Shown here in pieces: positions 26,384 to 35,979 of a stretch of DNA of 64,000 bases. The first letter of the stretch is position 1; each line of letters opens with the position of its first letter. The position numbers were made by a program, and so were the translations under genes. This stretch comes from JACKCD01 sp041390905 (GTDB taxonomy: Bacteria; Chloroflexota; Anaerolineae; Promineifilales; Promineifilaceae). Under the pieces are notes generated by a model that was not told the origin of the DNA, ran no database searches, and worked only from the letters and a program-made list of their open reading frames with translations. Where the stretch lies: the NCBI GenBank assembly GCA_041390905.1, contig JAWKPA010000013.1:62001-126000 (forward strand). Reading direction: 5' to 3'.

Positions 26384-29311
26384 ATGATTAAACGAAACAG
26401 CAGTCAGCTACAGACTGAAGAAATGATCCCATTTATGTCGTTCCGTTCGCTAAGCGACGCGCACCGGGAATTGATGCAGGAGCGGCGGGATGTGGTGGAA
26501 ACGGCCGTTTTTTGGCAAACCGTTACCACCTTCATCCAGCGAGCCGAAGCCGCCGGGGCCTATCTGGACCGCGACGAAGACCGGCAAACCGCCCAAACCT
26601 ACCTGGACTATTGGGGCAACCACCTCTTTCGCGCCGGGCAGGATTCTCCCTCCGCCATTTTGGCTCCCTTTGATGTCAACACCCAGCCAGAACTGCCGGA
26701 TGAACTGTGTCCCTATGTGGGGCTGGATGCGTTTCAGGAGTCGGACAGCCATCTCTTTTTCGGCCGTTCGGCGTTGGTCAAGCAGATGTTGGCGCAATGC
26801 CAGGCCAGCCGCCTGATTGCCGTCGTTGGCTCATCGGGCGTAGGCAAGTCGTCGCTGGTCTTTGCCGGGCTGCTGCCGCAACTGCGCGAATACGGCCGTT
26901 TACCCAGCGAACCCCGCACCATATTTCCCCTCCTTGTCCCCGGCTCCACGCCGCTCACCCATTTGGCGCGGTTGCTCCAGCCAAAGGGGGTGGATGGTGC
27001 CGACTGGATGATTGAGCATGTGGTTAAATTTCAGGAAAACCCAGACCATTTGCTTAATTTGGTCAATGCGCGGGGGGGAGAAACGGCCGTTTTTATCATT
27101 GACCAATTTGAAGAACTCTTCACCCTTTGCCACGACGCCGCCGAACGCCAAGCCTTCATCGAAAACATCTTCCGCCTGGTCAACAGTCGCGGCCAGCAGC
27201 ACAGCGTCATCCTCACCATGCGTACCGACTACGAGAGCTACCTCGTCAAATCCCCTCTCTTCCAGGCTCTCATGAGCCAAAGTGAGGTGCGCGTGGGGCC
27301 AATGAGTGCCGCCGAACTGCGCGAAGCCATCGAAAAACCAGCCGATCTGGTCGGTCTCAAATTTGAAGAAGGGCTGGTTGACACCCTCATTCGTGAAATC
27401 GTCGGCGAACCAGCCGCCCTGCCACTGCTCCAATTCACCCTGCTCCAGCTTTGGGAAAACCGTGAGCGCAACCGCGTTACCTGGGAAGCATACCACCGCC
27501 TGGGCGGCGTGCTGCAAGCCCTCGCCCGCACCGCCGATGCCGTCTACAATAGCTTGCTCCCCGAAGACCAAATTGCCGCTCGCCGCATTTTATTGCGGCT
27601 GGTGCGCCCTAGCGAAGGGCTGGAAGTCACCCGCAACCGGGTGCGCCGCAGTGCCATCTACCAATCTGGCGAAGCCCCCGACCGCATTGATCGCGTGCTA
27701 AACCGGCTCATACAGGCGCGGCTGGTGCATCTGACCAAGGGTTTGAACCCCAATGACGATCAGGTGGAAGTAGCCCATGAGGCATTGGTGCGAAACTGGC
27801 CCCGGATGGTAGGCTGGCTCGATGAAGAACGCATTCGGCTGCGCTATCGGCAGCGGCTGACCGACCAGGCAGAGCAATGGAACCGCTTTGGCCGTGACCC
27901 AGGGGCGTTGCTGCGTGGCGCATTGTTGCGTGAGGCGCTGGAATACAAAGACCTGAATGAATTGGAAATGCAGTTTGTTCATGCCAGTCAGGAGGCAATG
28001 CTGCTGGAACAGCGGGAAAAAGAGCAAAAGCACAAGCATGAGCTGGCTCAGGCACGCAAGCTGGCCGAGGAGCAGGAGCAGCGGGCCAAAGCGCAGGCGA
28101 TTGCGGCGCGGCGGCTGGGGTATGCTGCTGTGGCAATGGCGGTGGCACTGGTGGCGGTGTTGACCGGCATCTTTATTTCCCTAATCTCGCGCACCGAGGC
28201 CTCGGAAATTATGGCGGTGAGTACGCAAGACGCACTAACAAATGAAATGCTGCTGCGCGAGCAGGGGGCAACGGCAACAGCACAGGCGACCATTGGCTTT
28301 GGGCAGTTTGTGGCCGAGGCCACGCAGGAGGCATTTGCTACGGCAACGGCCGTTTCTGCCACCGTCGAAAGCCAGCGAGCCACCGCCGAGGTCGAAGCTA
28401 CCCGCGCCGCTCGTCTTTCTCCCACACCCGCCAGCCCCAACAGTTTGTCGCCGGCCGCAATCCAGCTAGAGCAGCAGTTGGCGTTGGATGCCCAGCTTAA
28501 AGTGCGTATTCGCCAAACCGATAACATGCCCATGCGCTACGTTACTGGCAGCACCTTTATGATGGGGGCGGGCGGCGACGAACCCAATGTGCTGGCCGAT
28601 GCCCAACCAGCGTATGCTGTTACGCTCAACAGTTTTTACATGGATCAATACGAGGTGAACGTGCAGCAATATGCTTCCTTTATCAATACGCTGGGTGGCT
28701 ACAAAGACCAATGCTCTGGTTATGCCTGTGTGCTGACGCAATATGAAACACAATATACCTATCTGCTTAACAACCTTGGCTTTTATGAACCAGTGGTGGG
28801 GTATGACAATTACCCGATCAACTGGGTGACGTGGTATGGGGCGCGTGACTACTGCGCTTGGGTGGGCGGGCGGCTGCCGACGGAGGCGGAATGGGAGTAT
28901 GCGGCGCGGGGGATAAACGGCCGTTACTACCCCTGGGGCGACACACCACCCACCCCCAATCTGGCAATCTTTGGTCAAGCCCCAACCGCGCTCGCCTTTC
29001 GCGCTGCCTTTAAACCAGTAGATGCCCTGCCAGAAGGAGCCAGCCCCTTTGGCCTCTACAACATGGCCGGTTCCGTCGCTGAGTGGGTTTTCGACACCTA
29101 CGACCCCGACTATTACGCCACTAACCCCGGCGCGGCACCCAACATCAGCCGTGTTGGTCAGCGCGTTTTGCGCGGCGGAAGCTGGACAAGCCCTGCCAGC
29201 GACCTCTACAGCTACAGCCGCGACCACCTCGACCCGCTTATCTCGCTGGAAAGCCGCAATGCCCTAACCTATTGGGGCGTTGGCTTCCGCTGTGTGGTTG
29301 ATCTTAACTGA
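26384..29311 (+). CDS. nSTAND-family NTPase with transmembrane segment and C-terminal SUMF1/FGE-like domain
   Basis: A 975-residue multidomain protein. Residues 15-85 form a small helical N-terminal domain (SLSDAHRELMQERRD, then AAGAYLDRDEDRQTAQTYLD) that looks like an effector-associated or adaptor domain. Then CPYVGLDAFQESDSHLFFGR introduces an nSTAND1 NTPase with Walker A GSSGVGKSS (149-157) and Walker B VFIIDQFEEL near 233-243, followed by helical and winged-helix parts. A charged coiled coil precedes one membrane helix (about 579-602). The C-terminus (714-975) is a formylglycine-generating-enzyme-like domain (GGRLPTEAEWEYAARG, NMAGSVAEW, RVLRGGSW, GFRC). The two catalytic cysteines of true FGE are missing, so this is probably a binding domain. 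The whole resembles bacterial STAND sensors of conflict or signalling systems. The start is the ATG at 26384; a GTG at 26357 is possible. Confidence 0.85.
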   Translation: MIKRNSSQLQTEEMIPFMSFRSLSDAHRELMQERRDVVETAVFWQTVTTFIQRAEAAGAYLDRDEDRQTAQTYLDYWGNHLFRAGQDSPSAILAPFDVNTQPELPDELCPYVGLDAFQESDSHLFFGRSALVKQMLAQCQASRLIAVVGSSGVGKSSLVFAGLLPQLREYGRLPSEPRTIFPLLVPGSTPLTHLARLLQPKGVDGADWMIEHVVKFQENPDHLLNLVNARGGETAVFIIDQFEELFTLCHDAAERQAFIENIFRLVNSRGQQHSVILTMRTDYESYLVKSPLFQALMSQSEVRVGPMSAAELREAIEKPADLVGLKFEEGLVDTLIREIVGEPAALPLLQFTLLQLWENRERNRVTWEAYHRLGGVLQALARTADAVYNSLLPEDQIAARRILLRLVRPSEGLEVTRNRVRRSAIYQSGEAPDRIDRVLNRLIQARLVHLTKGLNPNDDQVEVAHEALVRNWPRMVGWLDEERIRLRYRQRLTDQAEQWNRFGRDPGALLRGALLREALEYKDLNELEMQFVHASQEAMLLEQREKEQKHKHELAQARKLAEEQEQRAKAQAIAARRLGYAAVAMAVALVAVLTGIFISLISRTEASEIMAVSTQDALTNEMLLREQGATATAQATIGFGQFVAEATQEAFATATAVSATVESQRATAEVEATRAARLSPTPASPNSLSPAAIQLEQQLALDAQLKVRIRQTDNMPMRYVTGSTFMMGAGGDEPNVLADAQPAYAVTLNSFYMDQYEVNVQQYASFINTLGGYKDQCSGYACVLTQYETQYTYLLNNLGFYEPVVGYDNYPINWVTWYGARDYCAWVGGRLPTEAEWEYAARGINGRYYPWGDTPPTPNLAIFGQAPTALAFRAAFKPVDALPEGASPFGLYNMAGSVAEWVFDTYDPDYYATNPGAAPNISRVGQRVLRGGSWTSPASDLYSYSRDHLDPLISLESRNALTYWGVGFRCVVDLN

Positions 29312-29360
29312 AACTAATCAATATCGGGTCATTCTTCCCAAATCGCAACTATTTCATGAT

Positions 29361-29389
29361 GTGACACGTTATGATAAACAACCTATAAT
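29361..29389 (+). promoter_or_regulatory. Promoter of the 29433 gene
   Basis: GTGACA (29361-29366), 17-bp spacer, TATAAT (29384-29389), 44 bases before the start codon. The gene therefore can be expressed independently of the nSTAND gene. Confidence 0.65.
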
Positions 29390-29432
29390 CACTAATAGAC
29401 ATAATCTGTAGCACCAACAAACAAACGATGTC

Positions 29433-30722
29433 ATGACGCAAAGCCAGGATTACAGTTTTTCCAACATTCCCGTAGATCGGGTCAGTTTACGCAAGCTGCG
29501 TCAGCTTGTGGTTGCCCGCTTTAACCTGGATGAACTCAACAACCTCATCTTTGATTTGGGGTTGAATCCTGAAGAAATTGCTGGCGAGACCCTAAGCACC
29601 CGCGTGTTAAATACCCTCCTAACCGTGCAGCGACAGGGCAAACTGCCGCAACTGCTGCGCGAAGTCCACCGCCTCCATCCCAAGCTCACCACCGCCGACC
29701 TTCAGCGTGAGGGCGACACCGCCCCCATCCCCGTTATTACGGAAACGGAGATTGCCAGGGCAGAGGAAGGGTTACGCACTGTTGAGCAGCATTTAAGCAT
29801 TCCGCTTGTGCATACGGCCATCATCAGCTTTGGCAATGATTTTGCTACCACACAGCGCGAGCTAACCCGCCTGTACACGCTCAAACGGATACATGACCTG
29901 TTTCAAACGCTGGAATTCCAATATTCGCTGCTGCATAATGAACAGAATCGGCTGAAAGGACAGGAGGCAGATTTCTGGGAGAGCATTTTTCTGACCGAGC
30001 CGGAAATTCAGGGAGTGCTGGGCGATTTGTTGGCGGCGGCGCAGAACCCGGAGCTTTTGGCGGCGGAAACGCGCTGGACGCAGCAGGTGGAGCAAATTCA
30101 GCATCATTTTCGCCAGGCTATTGAGCAAAGCAACTATACTTCCCTGAAAACAGCTACGGAGTCATTAACGCGCTTGCTAAACCGCCAGCCAACGCGGATT
30201 AACGTCCAGCTTGTGGCTGCCTCTCGCTCTTTGGGGTTGAGTCGGTTGGCAACGTTGATGGGTACTATCAGCACGGCTCTGGCGGTTTCGTCAGAACACA
30301 TGGGGGATGTGCCGCAGCTTCAGGCTGGCGTGACGGCGTTGCAAAATCTGGAGCAGCGGGTGCTGGCACTGGCAAGTGACCATGATGCGTGGCAAGAACT
30401 GGATGAGGAATTGCGCCAGGTTGAGGTAAGTTTGGGGCAGGATTTGGCATATATTGAAGAGTCGTGGCTAATTTTGCGGCAGTTGGGCGAACTGCTTTTT
30501 TTTGATCAGGAAGAGGATTGGGCGGCTGAGCTAAAGAGTTTGACAGGTCAACTGGACAACGCCCTGACGGCCAGGCTGGTTGTGCCTTTTCGCCGCCTTT
30601 TTCGTCGTTTTAGCACATTGGCAAACCGCCGCTTTTATTGGGTAGACCGCCAGTTGCTGGCGTTGGGCAAGGAGTTACAGCAGGTGGGTGAGTCGCTGAA
30701 CGGGATGGTGGGGAAGATTTAG
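29433..30722 (+). CDS. Putative adaptor protein with N-terminal Death-like/effector-associated domain
   Basis: A 429-residue, almost wholly helical protein without membrane segments. Residues 17-80 (SLRKLRQLVVARFNLDELNN, then FDLGLNPEEIAGETLSTRVL and RQGKLPQLLREVHRLHP) match the general pattern of the small six-helix adaptor domains described in bacterial STAND conflict systems: an L-x3-L-x3-F start, a central FDLGLxxEE and a closing RxGxLxxLLxxLxxLxP. The remaining 340 residues (two or more helical bundles with EARxxQQVEQI-like coiled coils) were not recognised. Following the nSTAND protein on the same strand with a 121-base gap, it may be its partner; an enzymatic effector was not identified. 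Confidence 0.6.
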   Translation: MTQSQDYSFSNIPVDRVSLRKLRQLVVARFNLDELNNLIFDLGLNPEEIAGETLSTRVLNTLLTVQRQGKLPQLLREVHRLHPKLTTADLQREGDTAPIPVITETEIARAEEGLRTVEQHLSIPLVHTAIISFGNDFATTQRELTRLYTLKRIHDLFQTLEFQYSLLHNEQNRLKGQEADFWESIFLTEPEIQGVLGDLLAAAQNPELLAAETRWTQQVEQIQHHFRQAIEQSNYTSLKTATESLTRLLNRQPTRINVQLVAASRSLGLSRLATLMGTISTALAVSSEHMGDVPQLQAGVTALQNLEQRVLALASDHDAWQELDEELRQVEVSLGQDLAYIEESWLILRQLGELLFFDQEEDWAAELKSLTGQLDNALTARLVVPFRRLFRRFSTLANRRFYWVDRQLLALGKELQQVGESLNGMVGKI

Positions 30723-30798
30723 CTTGACGGGTGATGTGAGAGGCGAGTACACTAATGGGGGGAAACATTGCTCTTTACATTGGTATATGGAGGAAGTT

Positions 30799-33700
30799 GT
30801 GGTTGTTAAAAATAAATATGTTCGGTTGACCTTTGTGTTGTGTTTGTGTCTTGGTGGTTTTTGGTTATTGACCCGGTCGTCTGTGCCAGCCCCTGATTCG
30901 TTGTTGCGACAACAGGCAATGCAATCTTTAGCTCCCGGCGGCCGGCCGCCAGGGGGTGGGGCGGTGTTGGTGGATGAGGGGGTGCAAATTCTGCGAAAAA
31001 CGGCCGTTTTTCCCACCACCGTCAACCTTGCCGACATACCCAGTCGGCCCAGCCCCGTAGACAAACTTCAGCAGCAATATTTAGACGGCAAAATTGACCT
31101 CGCCGAGCAGGATCGCCCCGTCAGCGAATCCCTTTTTCAAGCGATGGTCGCCGAATCGCTGCGGCAAAAAGCCGACCCCGGCGTGCAAAATTACCAGCCC
31201 CAGGCCATCATGGGTACCCTCGCCGTCAACAGCAGCTTTAAATCCATTGACTACACCCAGTCACAGCAGGGCGTTCCCCCCGACCCCGACATCATGGTGG
31301 GGCATGACCACATTGTCGTGGGGGTCAACACCAGCTTTCAGGTTTTTGACAAAAGCGGCAACTCCCTTGTTGGCCCCATCCTTTATGAAGATTTTTGGGC
31401 AAACGCGGGTGGCACCTGCGCCACTGGCAGCAGCAGCGTGAACATGTTTGATCCCTTTTCCGCCTATGACGAAGAAGAAAGCCGCTACATTTTGGGCATT
31501 ACTGCCTATGATTCATCACTCAATGGTGGCGACAACGGCTGGGCCTGCATTGCCGTTTCCACCAGCGATAGCGCCACCGGCAGTTGGTATCTCTACAGCT
31601 TTGACGGTAACGTAGGCAGCGGCACCGACTACTTCTACGATTATCCCCATCTTGGTGTGGGGCAAGATGCCCTGTATCTGAGTGCCAATATGTTTGGCAG
31701 CAGCTTTGTTCGCGCCCATTTGCACGTGCTAGATAAAGATGCCATGTATGCTGGCACTACCCCTACCTATTGGCAAATCAACGACACCAGCGACTTTACC
31801 TTGCAACCTGCCAAGCTCAAGGGATATAACACCGGCGGTTGGCCTACCAATGCCAGTGAACCCCATTATTATGCCGCCGTTGTTTGGGGGAGCAGCACCA
31901 TTCGTGTCAAGAAGGTAACGCTCAACGCTTCAAACCCGTGGGGAACTGCCCCCAGCTATGCTACGGCCGGCAGCGTCAGCGTAAACAGCTATTCCCAGCC
32001 CGTCAGCCAGCCGCAGTCGGGGGGCAGCAATATTGAGGGCAACGATTACCGACTGCTGGATTTGGAGTATTGGGGGGGCAAGCTGTGGGCAACCCACACC
32101 ATTGGCTGCAACCCCGGCAGCGGCACGGTCAACTGCGTGCGCTGGTATGAAATAGATATCAGCAGTGGCACCCCCAGTTTGGTACAGCAGGGTACTTTTT
32201 CCAGCAACAGCACCTATCGCAGCTTTCCCGATTTGGCGGTGGACAAATGCGGCAACATGGTGGTGGGGTACACTAGCACCAGCAGCAGCACCTTCCCCAG
32301 CGTCTATGTCGCCGGCCGTGAAGCAGGTGACACAGCCGGGCAACTGAAACAGGAAACGCTGGTTCATGCGGGTGAGGCGTATTACACTGCCTACGATTCT
32401 GTTCCGCGCCGCTGGGGCGACTATACTGGCATGGCACTTGACCCAGATGGGGTAACACACTGGTACGTGGGGGAATATTCGCGGTCGCAAAGCACGGCCC
32501 GCTGGTCTACCTGGGTGTCGGGTTCCAAATGGTCAAGCTGCAGCGTGGCACCTGATTTTACGCTGGACGTAACGCCAGCCAGTGCCAACATTTGTGCGTC
32601 TGGCAGCCAGCAGTTTAACGTGGCCTTGGCCAGCCTGGCTGGTTTTAACAGCTCTGTCTCGCTCTCTGCCAGCGGCAATCCCGGCACGGCTTCCTTTTCG
32701 CCCTCATCTGTCACGCCGACGGGCAGCAGCACGTTGACGATTAGCGGGGCGGCGGCGGGTAGCCATGCGTTTACGGTGTCGGGGTCGGGCGGCAGCCCAA
32801 CGATCAACCGCAGTGCTGATGTGACCCTGAACGTGGCGGCGGCGGTACCGGGTGCGCCGACATTGAGCAGTCCGGGTGGGGGAGAAACGGCCGTTTCCAC
32901 CCTGCCCACCTTCACTTGGAGCAACAACAGTGCGGCCGGCTACGACATTCAGGTTGCCACCGACATCAACTTTAGCAACATTGTCCTCAGTGCCACCGAT
33001 TTGCCCGGCAACAGCTACACCGCTGGCAGCAGCCTCAGCAATGGCACCCTGTACTATTGGCGCGTGCGCGGCAGCAATGCCTGTGGCAATAGTAGCTGGA
33101 CGGCCGTTTCCGCCTTCCGCACCGGCTCCGGCCAAAGTTGCACCAACGTCCTCTCCGAACCCGGCTTTGAAGGTGGTGCCAGCGGAGCCTGGAGCAGCAG
33201 TTCCACGCTGGGGCAGGTGCTGATTGACACCAACAACCCGCGTAGTGGCAGCTACGCCGCCCGTTTGGGACGGCAAAACAACGAAAATTCGCAGGTGTGG
33301 CAAACGGCAGCCATTGCCAGCGGAGCCACCTCGGCCACCCTGCGCTACTGGTATGACATCAGCTCCAGCGATATTTGCGGCTCTTTCTACGATGTTGGCA
33401 GCGTTAAAGTGAATGGTAGTGCGGTCAGTGGACACGAATATGACCTTTGCTCTGGTACATCCACGGGCGGTTTTGTCCAGTCGGCAGCGATCAATATGGC
33501 AAGCTATGCTGGCACCACGCCGGAAATCCGTTTCCAAACCACAACGGATGTTTCCTTACTTAGTACCATGACCATTGATGACGTGGAGCTGATGGTTTGC
33601 ACGATTGGCTCGACTCCCGCCGCTGATTACAGCGACCTGCCCCTGAGCTATGGCGTGGCCTGGCACGAGGGCAGCGGCAGCCGTAAGCTGGGCAGCAGTT

Positions 33701-34389
33701 GGGACAGTGATACGACGTTTAGCAACGGGCAGGATGATGGCACCGATGATGGCGTTACCTTCCCCGCATCCTGGGCGCAGGGGGAGACGGTGAACGTGAC
33801 GGTGACTGTGCAGGGGGGCAGTGGTTCGCTCAAGGGGTGGGTGGATTGGAACAACGACGGCGATTTTGCCGATGGCAATGAGCTGGTGATTGATCAAACG
33901 GTGGCGAGTGCCGGGGATCAGGTGGTGGCGGTGGATGTGCCAGAAACGGCCGTTCTTTCCACCCCCCTCAACTACCGCATCCGCTTTGCCAGCAGCACCA
34001 TTGACAGCAGCAGCGGCAGCATGGCCGATGGGGAAGTGACGGATGGGCAAACGGCGGGCGTGTCTGCTCCCTGTGCCGCGCCAACGGCCGTTTCCAATCT
34101 CAGCATTAGCGGCAACGTCGGGGCGGGTACGGTCAACCTCAGTTGGAGCAACACCAATGCCGACAGCTACGAAGTGCGCCGCAGCGTGGGCGATTTTTAC
34201 TTTAGCAACGGCCTCGGCACCCTGCTAACGACCAGCAGCAGCGGTAGCTATCAGGACAGCACGGTGGCACTCAACAACGTCGGCACACACCACGTCTACC
34301 AGATTCGCGCCGTCAATGGTTGCGGCTCGGCCAGCAACAGCACCCACACCGTGGCCGAATTTGAGTTTGACATCATGCCGGGGAATTAG
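30799..34389 (+). CDS. Large secreted multidomain protein (propeller-like N-terminus, Ig/FN3, GEVED)
   Basis: About 1,196 residues. An N-terminal hydrophobic helix (VRLTFVLCLCLGGFWLLT) acts as signal peptide or anchor. Residues 130-610 form a sialidase/propeller-like region rich in Tyr, Ser and Asp (TDYFYDYPHLGVGQDALYLS, FPDLAVDKCGNMVVGYTS). Then come a bacterial Ig-like domain (FTLDVTPASANICASG), an FN3-like domain (PTFTWSNNSAAGYDIQVATD), a MAM/CBM-like jelly roll (NVLSEPGFEGG), a GEVED domain (DDGVTF...GSLKGWVDWNNDGDFADG) and a last FN3. GGAGG at 30789-30793 sits five bases before the in-frame GTG at 30799, which is preferred; the ATG at 30787 overlaps that ribosome site. No sorting signal is seen at the C-terminus. 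Probably a surface or extracellular adhesin/binding protein. Five AACGGCCGTT copies fall mostly in interdomain linkers. Confidence 0.8.
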   Translation: MVVKNKYVRLTFVLCLCLGGFWLLTRSSVPAPDSLLRQQAMQSLAPGGRPPGGGAVLVDEGVQILRKTAVFPTTVNLADIPSRPSPVDKLQQQYLDGKIDLAEQDRPVSESLFQAMVAESLRQKADPGVQNYQPQAIMGTLAVNSSFKSIDYTQSQQGVPPDPDIMVGHDHIVVGVNTSFQVFDKSGNSLVGPILYEDFWANAGGTCATGSSSVNMFDPFSAYDEEESRYILGITAYDSSLNGGDNGWACIAVSTSDSATGSWYLYSFDGNVGSGTDYFYDYPHLGVGQDALYLSANMFGSSFVRAHLHVLDKDAMYAGTTPTYWQINDTSDFTLQPAKLKGYNTGGWPTNASEPHYYAAVVWGSSTIRVKKVTLNASNPWGTAPSYATAGSVSVNSYSQPVSQPQSGGSNIEGNDYRLLDLEYWGGKLWATHTIGCNPGSGTVNCVRWYEIDISSGTPSLVQQGTFSSNSTYRSFPDLAVDKCGNMVVGYTSTSSSTFPSVYVAGREAGDTAGQLKQETLVHAGEAYYTAYDSVPRRWGDYTGMALDPDGVTHWYVGEYSRSQSTARWSTWVSGSKWSSCSVAPDFTLDVTPASANICASGSQQFNVALASLAGFNSSVSLSASGNPGTASFSPSSVTPTGSSTLTISGAAAGSHAFTVSGSGGSPTINRSADVTLNVAAAVPGAPTLSSPGGGETAVSTLPTFTWSNNSAAGYDIQVATDINFSNIVLSATDLPGNSYTAGSSLSNGTLYYWRVRGSNACGNSSWTAVSAFRTGSGQSCTNVLSEPGFEGGASGAWSSSSTLGQVLIDTNNPRSGSYAARLGRQNNENSQVWQTAAIASGATSATLRYWYDISSSDICGSFYDVGSVKVNGSAVSGHEYDLCSGTSTGGFVQSAAINMASYAGTTPEIRFQTTTDVSLLSTMTIDDVELMVCTIGSTPAADYSDLPLSYGVAWHEGSGSRKLGSSWDSDTTFSNGQDDGTDDGVTFPASWAQGETVNVTVTVQGGSGSLKGWVDWNNDGDFADGNELVIDQTVASAGDQVVAVDVPETAVLSTPLNYRIRFASSTIDSSSGSMADGEVTDGQTAGVSAPCAAPTAVSNLSISGNVGAGTVNLSWSNTNADSYEVRRSVGDFYFSNGLGTLLTTSSSGSYQDSTVALNNVGTHHVYQIRAVNGCGSASNSTHTVAEFEFDIMPGN

Positions 34390-34394
34390 TTTCT

Positions 34395-34620
34395 GGTGGT
34401 TGGTGGCTGGTAAGGAACGAGGATGAAATAAGTTATGAAAGAAGTTCAACGGCTCGGAAGAAGTTGAATTTCTAAATGGGCAAGTTATTTAGGAACGAAG
34501 ATTAAATAAGTGGCGCAAGAAGTTCAACTTCTCAGAAGAAGTTGAACTTCTAAATGGACAGTTATTTAATTCCCATTCCTTAACCTCGTTCCTAAAGAAA
34601 GAGCCGCCAGCCACTAACCC
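34395..34620. repeat. Composite inverted repeat with two GAAGTTCAACTTC hairpins
   Basis: Two copies of the hairpin unit (34441-34477, first arm diverged; 34517-34554, near perfect: AGAAGTTCAACTTCTCAGA with AGAAGTTGAACTTCT) lie inside larger arms: GGTTGGTGGCTGGTAAGGAA and CGAGGATGAAATAAG on the left, CATTCCTTAACCTCGTTCC and GCCGCCAGCCACTAACC on the right. The hairpin unit recurs near 48001, 55945 and 62151. Confidence 0.8.
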
Positions 34621-34624
34621 CCAT

Positions 34625-35065
34625 CTACTTCCGGGTGGTTTGCAGAGCGGGGTGGTAGTAGGTGGCGGCGAGGGCAAGAACGGCCGTTATGCCCAGCACC
34701 CCCGGAGCCAGCAGCGGGTTTGCCCCGCCCAGCGCATCCCAAAACACATCAGCCGTGGTCAAATTGGGCTGAATCTCCAGGGCAAAGGCAATGTTGTGCT
34801 CAATATGCTCAAACAGCCCAAAGAGGCTGCCCAGCCCCACAAACAGCATCACCACCCGCAGCAGTTGAACAGTGCCTGTGGTTGGCCGGAACAGCGCCAG
34901 CAAAATGACCACAAACCCCACCCCGCATAGCACAAACGGCAGCAGCTGCACCGGATTTTCGGTATGTTCCGTTAGCCACAGCTCGGCCAACGTCCCCAAA
35001 CACAAAAAGGCTGACAGGATCAGCAAGAACAGACGAACTCGTTGTAAGACGACGCGATCACTCAT
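34625..35065 (-). CDS. Small integral membrane protein, function unknown
   Basis: A 146-residue protein with four hydrophobic segments (about 10-28, 41-60, 68-86 and 116-135) and short loops. EHTENP in the first loop and FEHIEHNIAFALEIQPNLTT in the third are the most polar parts and carry several His and Glu that could form a site. No family was recognised. It is flanked on both sides by intergenic repeats and shares the minus strand with the next lipoprotein gene. Confidence 0.7.
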   Translation of the reverse strand: MSDRVVLQRVRLFLLILSAFLCLGTLAELWLTEHTENPVQLLPFVLCGVGFVVILLALFRPTTGTVQLLRVVMLFVGLGSLFGLFEHIEHNIAFALEIQPNLTTADVFWDALGGANPLLAPGVLGITAVLALAATYYHPALQTTRK

Positions 35066-35072
35066 TGTTAGA

Positions 35073-35142
35073 AGTAATCGGTAACCAGTAATCGGTCATC
35101 AGTTGCAGAACCCACTGATTACCGATTACCGATTACTGATTA
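35073..35142. repeat. Intergenic inverted repeat, TAATCAGT family
   Basis: Left arm AGTAATCGGTAACCAGTAAT and CGGTCATCAGT, right arm ACTGATTACCGATTACCGAT and TACTGATTAC, with loop TGCAGAACCC. Arms are tandem TAATCRGT units. Confidence 0.85.
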
Positions 35143-35144
35143 CA

Positions 35145-35654
35145 TTATTTCACCACCAAATACCCTTCCGCCAGTGCCGCATCTTCCGAGGATACCAGTT
35201 CGCCTAGTTTGGTTAGAAAGGCGTCGTTGCTGCCAAACGGCCGTTCCCCCACCAACTGTTCCGCAATGCCCGCATCTACCCCCGGCAACTGCATCAACGT
35301 CGCCGCATCAGACCCGTCCACATCAACCGGCACAAACACATATTGCTCATATGTTGCCACCTGGGCATCGTCCACATATTTGCCAATCTCGCGCCGGAAC
35401 TGCTCAATGCTCACATACGGCCGATATTCCTGAAACTCGCGCACCATCCGGCTGCCAAAGCCGGGAATAGTTGCCAGAAGTTCATCGCCCGAAACCGTGT
35501 TTAAATTTAGCTTGGCTCCACTAACGGCCGTTTCTGCCACCGCCGCCGCACTTGCCCCGCTGTCCACTGTTGCTGCATTGCTGCTGCACGCGGCGAGGAA
35601 AACGGCCGTTAACAACAGCCCAATCATCCATAAACGCTTCATAGGTTCTATCAT
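35145..35654 (-). CDS. Lipoprotein with two ComEA-like helix-hairpin-helix motifs
   Basis: A 169-residue protein. The signal peptide ends in a lipobox (FLAAC, Cys23), followed by an Ala/Ser/Val linker. Two helix-hairpin-helix units follow: LNLNTVSGDELLATIPGFGS (about 52-71) and DGSDAATLMQLPGVDAGIAE (about 110-130). In ComEA such domains bind incoming DNA during transformation; an anchored ComEA-like protein would act at the outer face of the membrane. No other competence gene is nearby, so the role is inferred only. The ATG at codon 5 is an alternative start because the AAGGAAG ribosome site is too close to the first ATG. Confidence 0.75.
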   Translation of the reverse strand: MIEPMKRLWMIGLLLTAVFLAACSSNAATVDSGASAAAVAETAVSGAKLNLNTVSGDELLATIPGFGSRMVREFQEYRPYVSIEQFRREIGKYVDDAQVATYEQYVFVPVDVDGSDAATLMQLPGVDAGIAEQLVGERPFGSNDAFLTKLGELVSSEDAALAEGYLVVK

Positions 35655-35663
35655 ACTTCCTTT

Positions 35664-35727
35664 TAGAGATTGAAGATTGGAGATTAGAGATTGAAGACCA
35701 AGTTAATCTCCAATCTCCAATCCCCAT
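35664..35727. repeat. Intergenic inverted repeat built from GAGATTG units
   Basis: Left arm AGAGATTGAAGATTGGAGAT and TAGAGATTGAAG, right arm TTAATCTCCAATCTCCAATC. Same family as 38244 and 63256. It occupies part of the 325-base gap before the molybdenum hydroxylase gene; the rest (35728-35979) shows no gene. Confidence 0.85.
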
Positions 35728-35979
35728 TTCCACAGTATGCCACCCCAATATGAAAAAGTAATGAAGACCCAAACTGGACACAACCTATAGCTGAGGTAAG
35801 ATACCCCCATGCACCTGAACCGATTGCGCTGCAAACGCTTGCCATTAAGTTGAACCACTTTTAGCCGCGTTTGTCCGCGTCTCATTTTAAAGAGTTTCAC
35901 GAAGAATGAAAACAGGACGATAATTTTCCTGATCAGTAAAATCAGGTAAATCAGCGTCCTATTTTCGTAGGAGACCACT

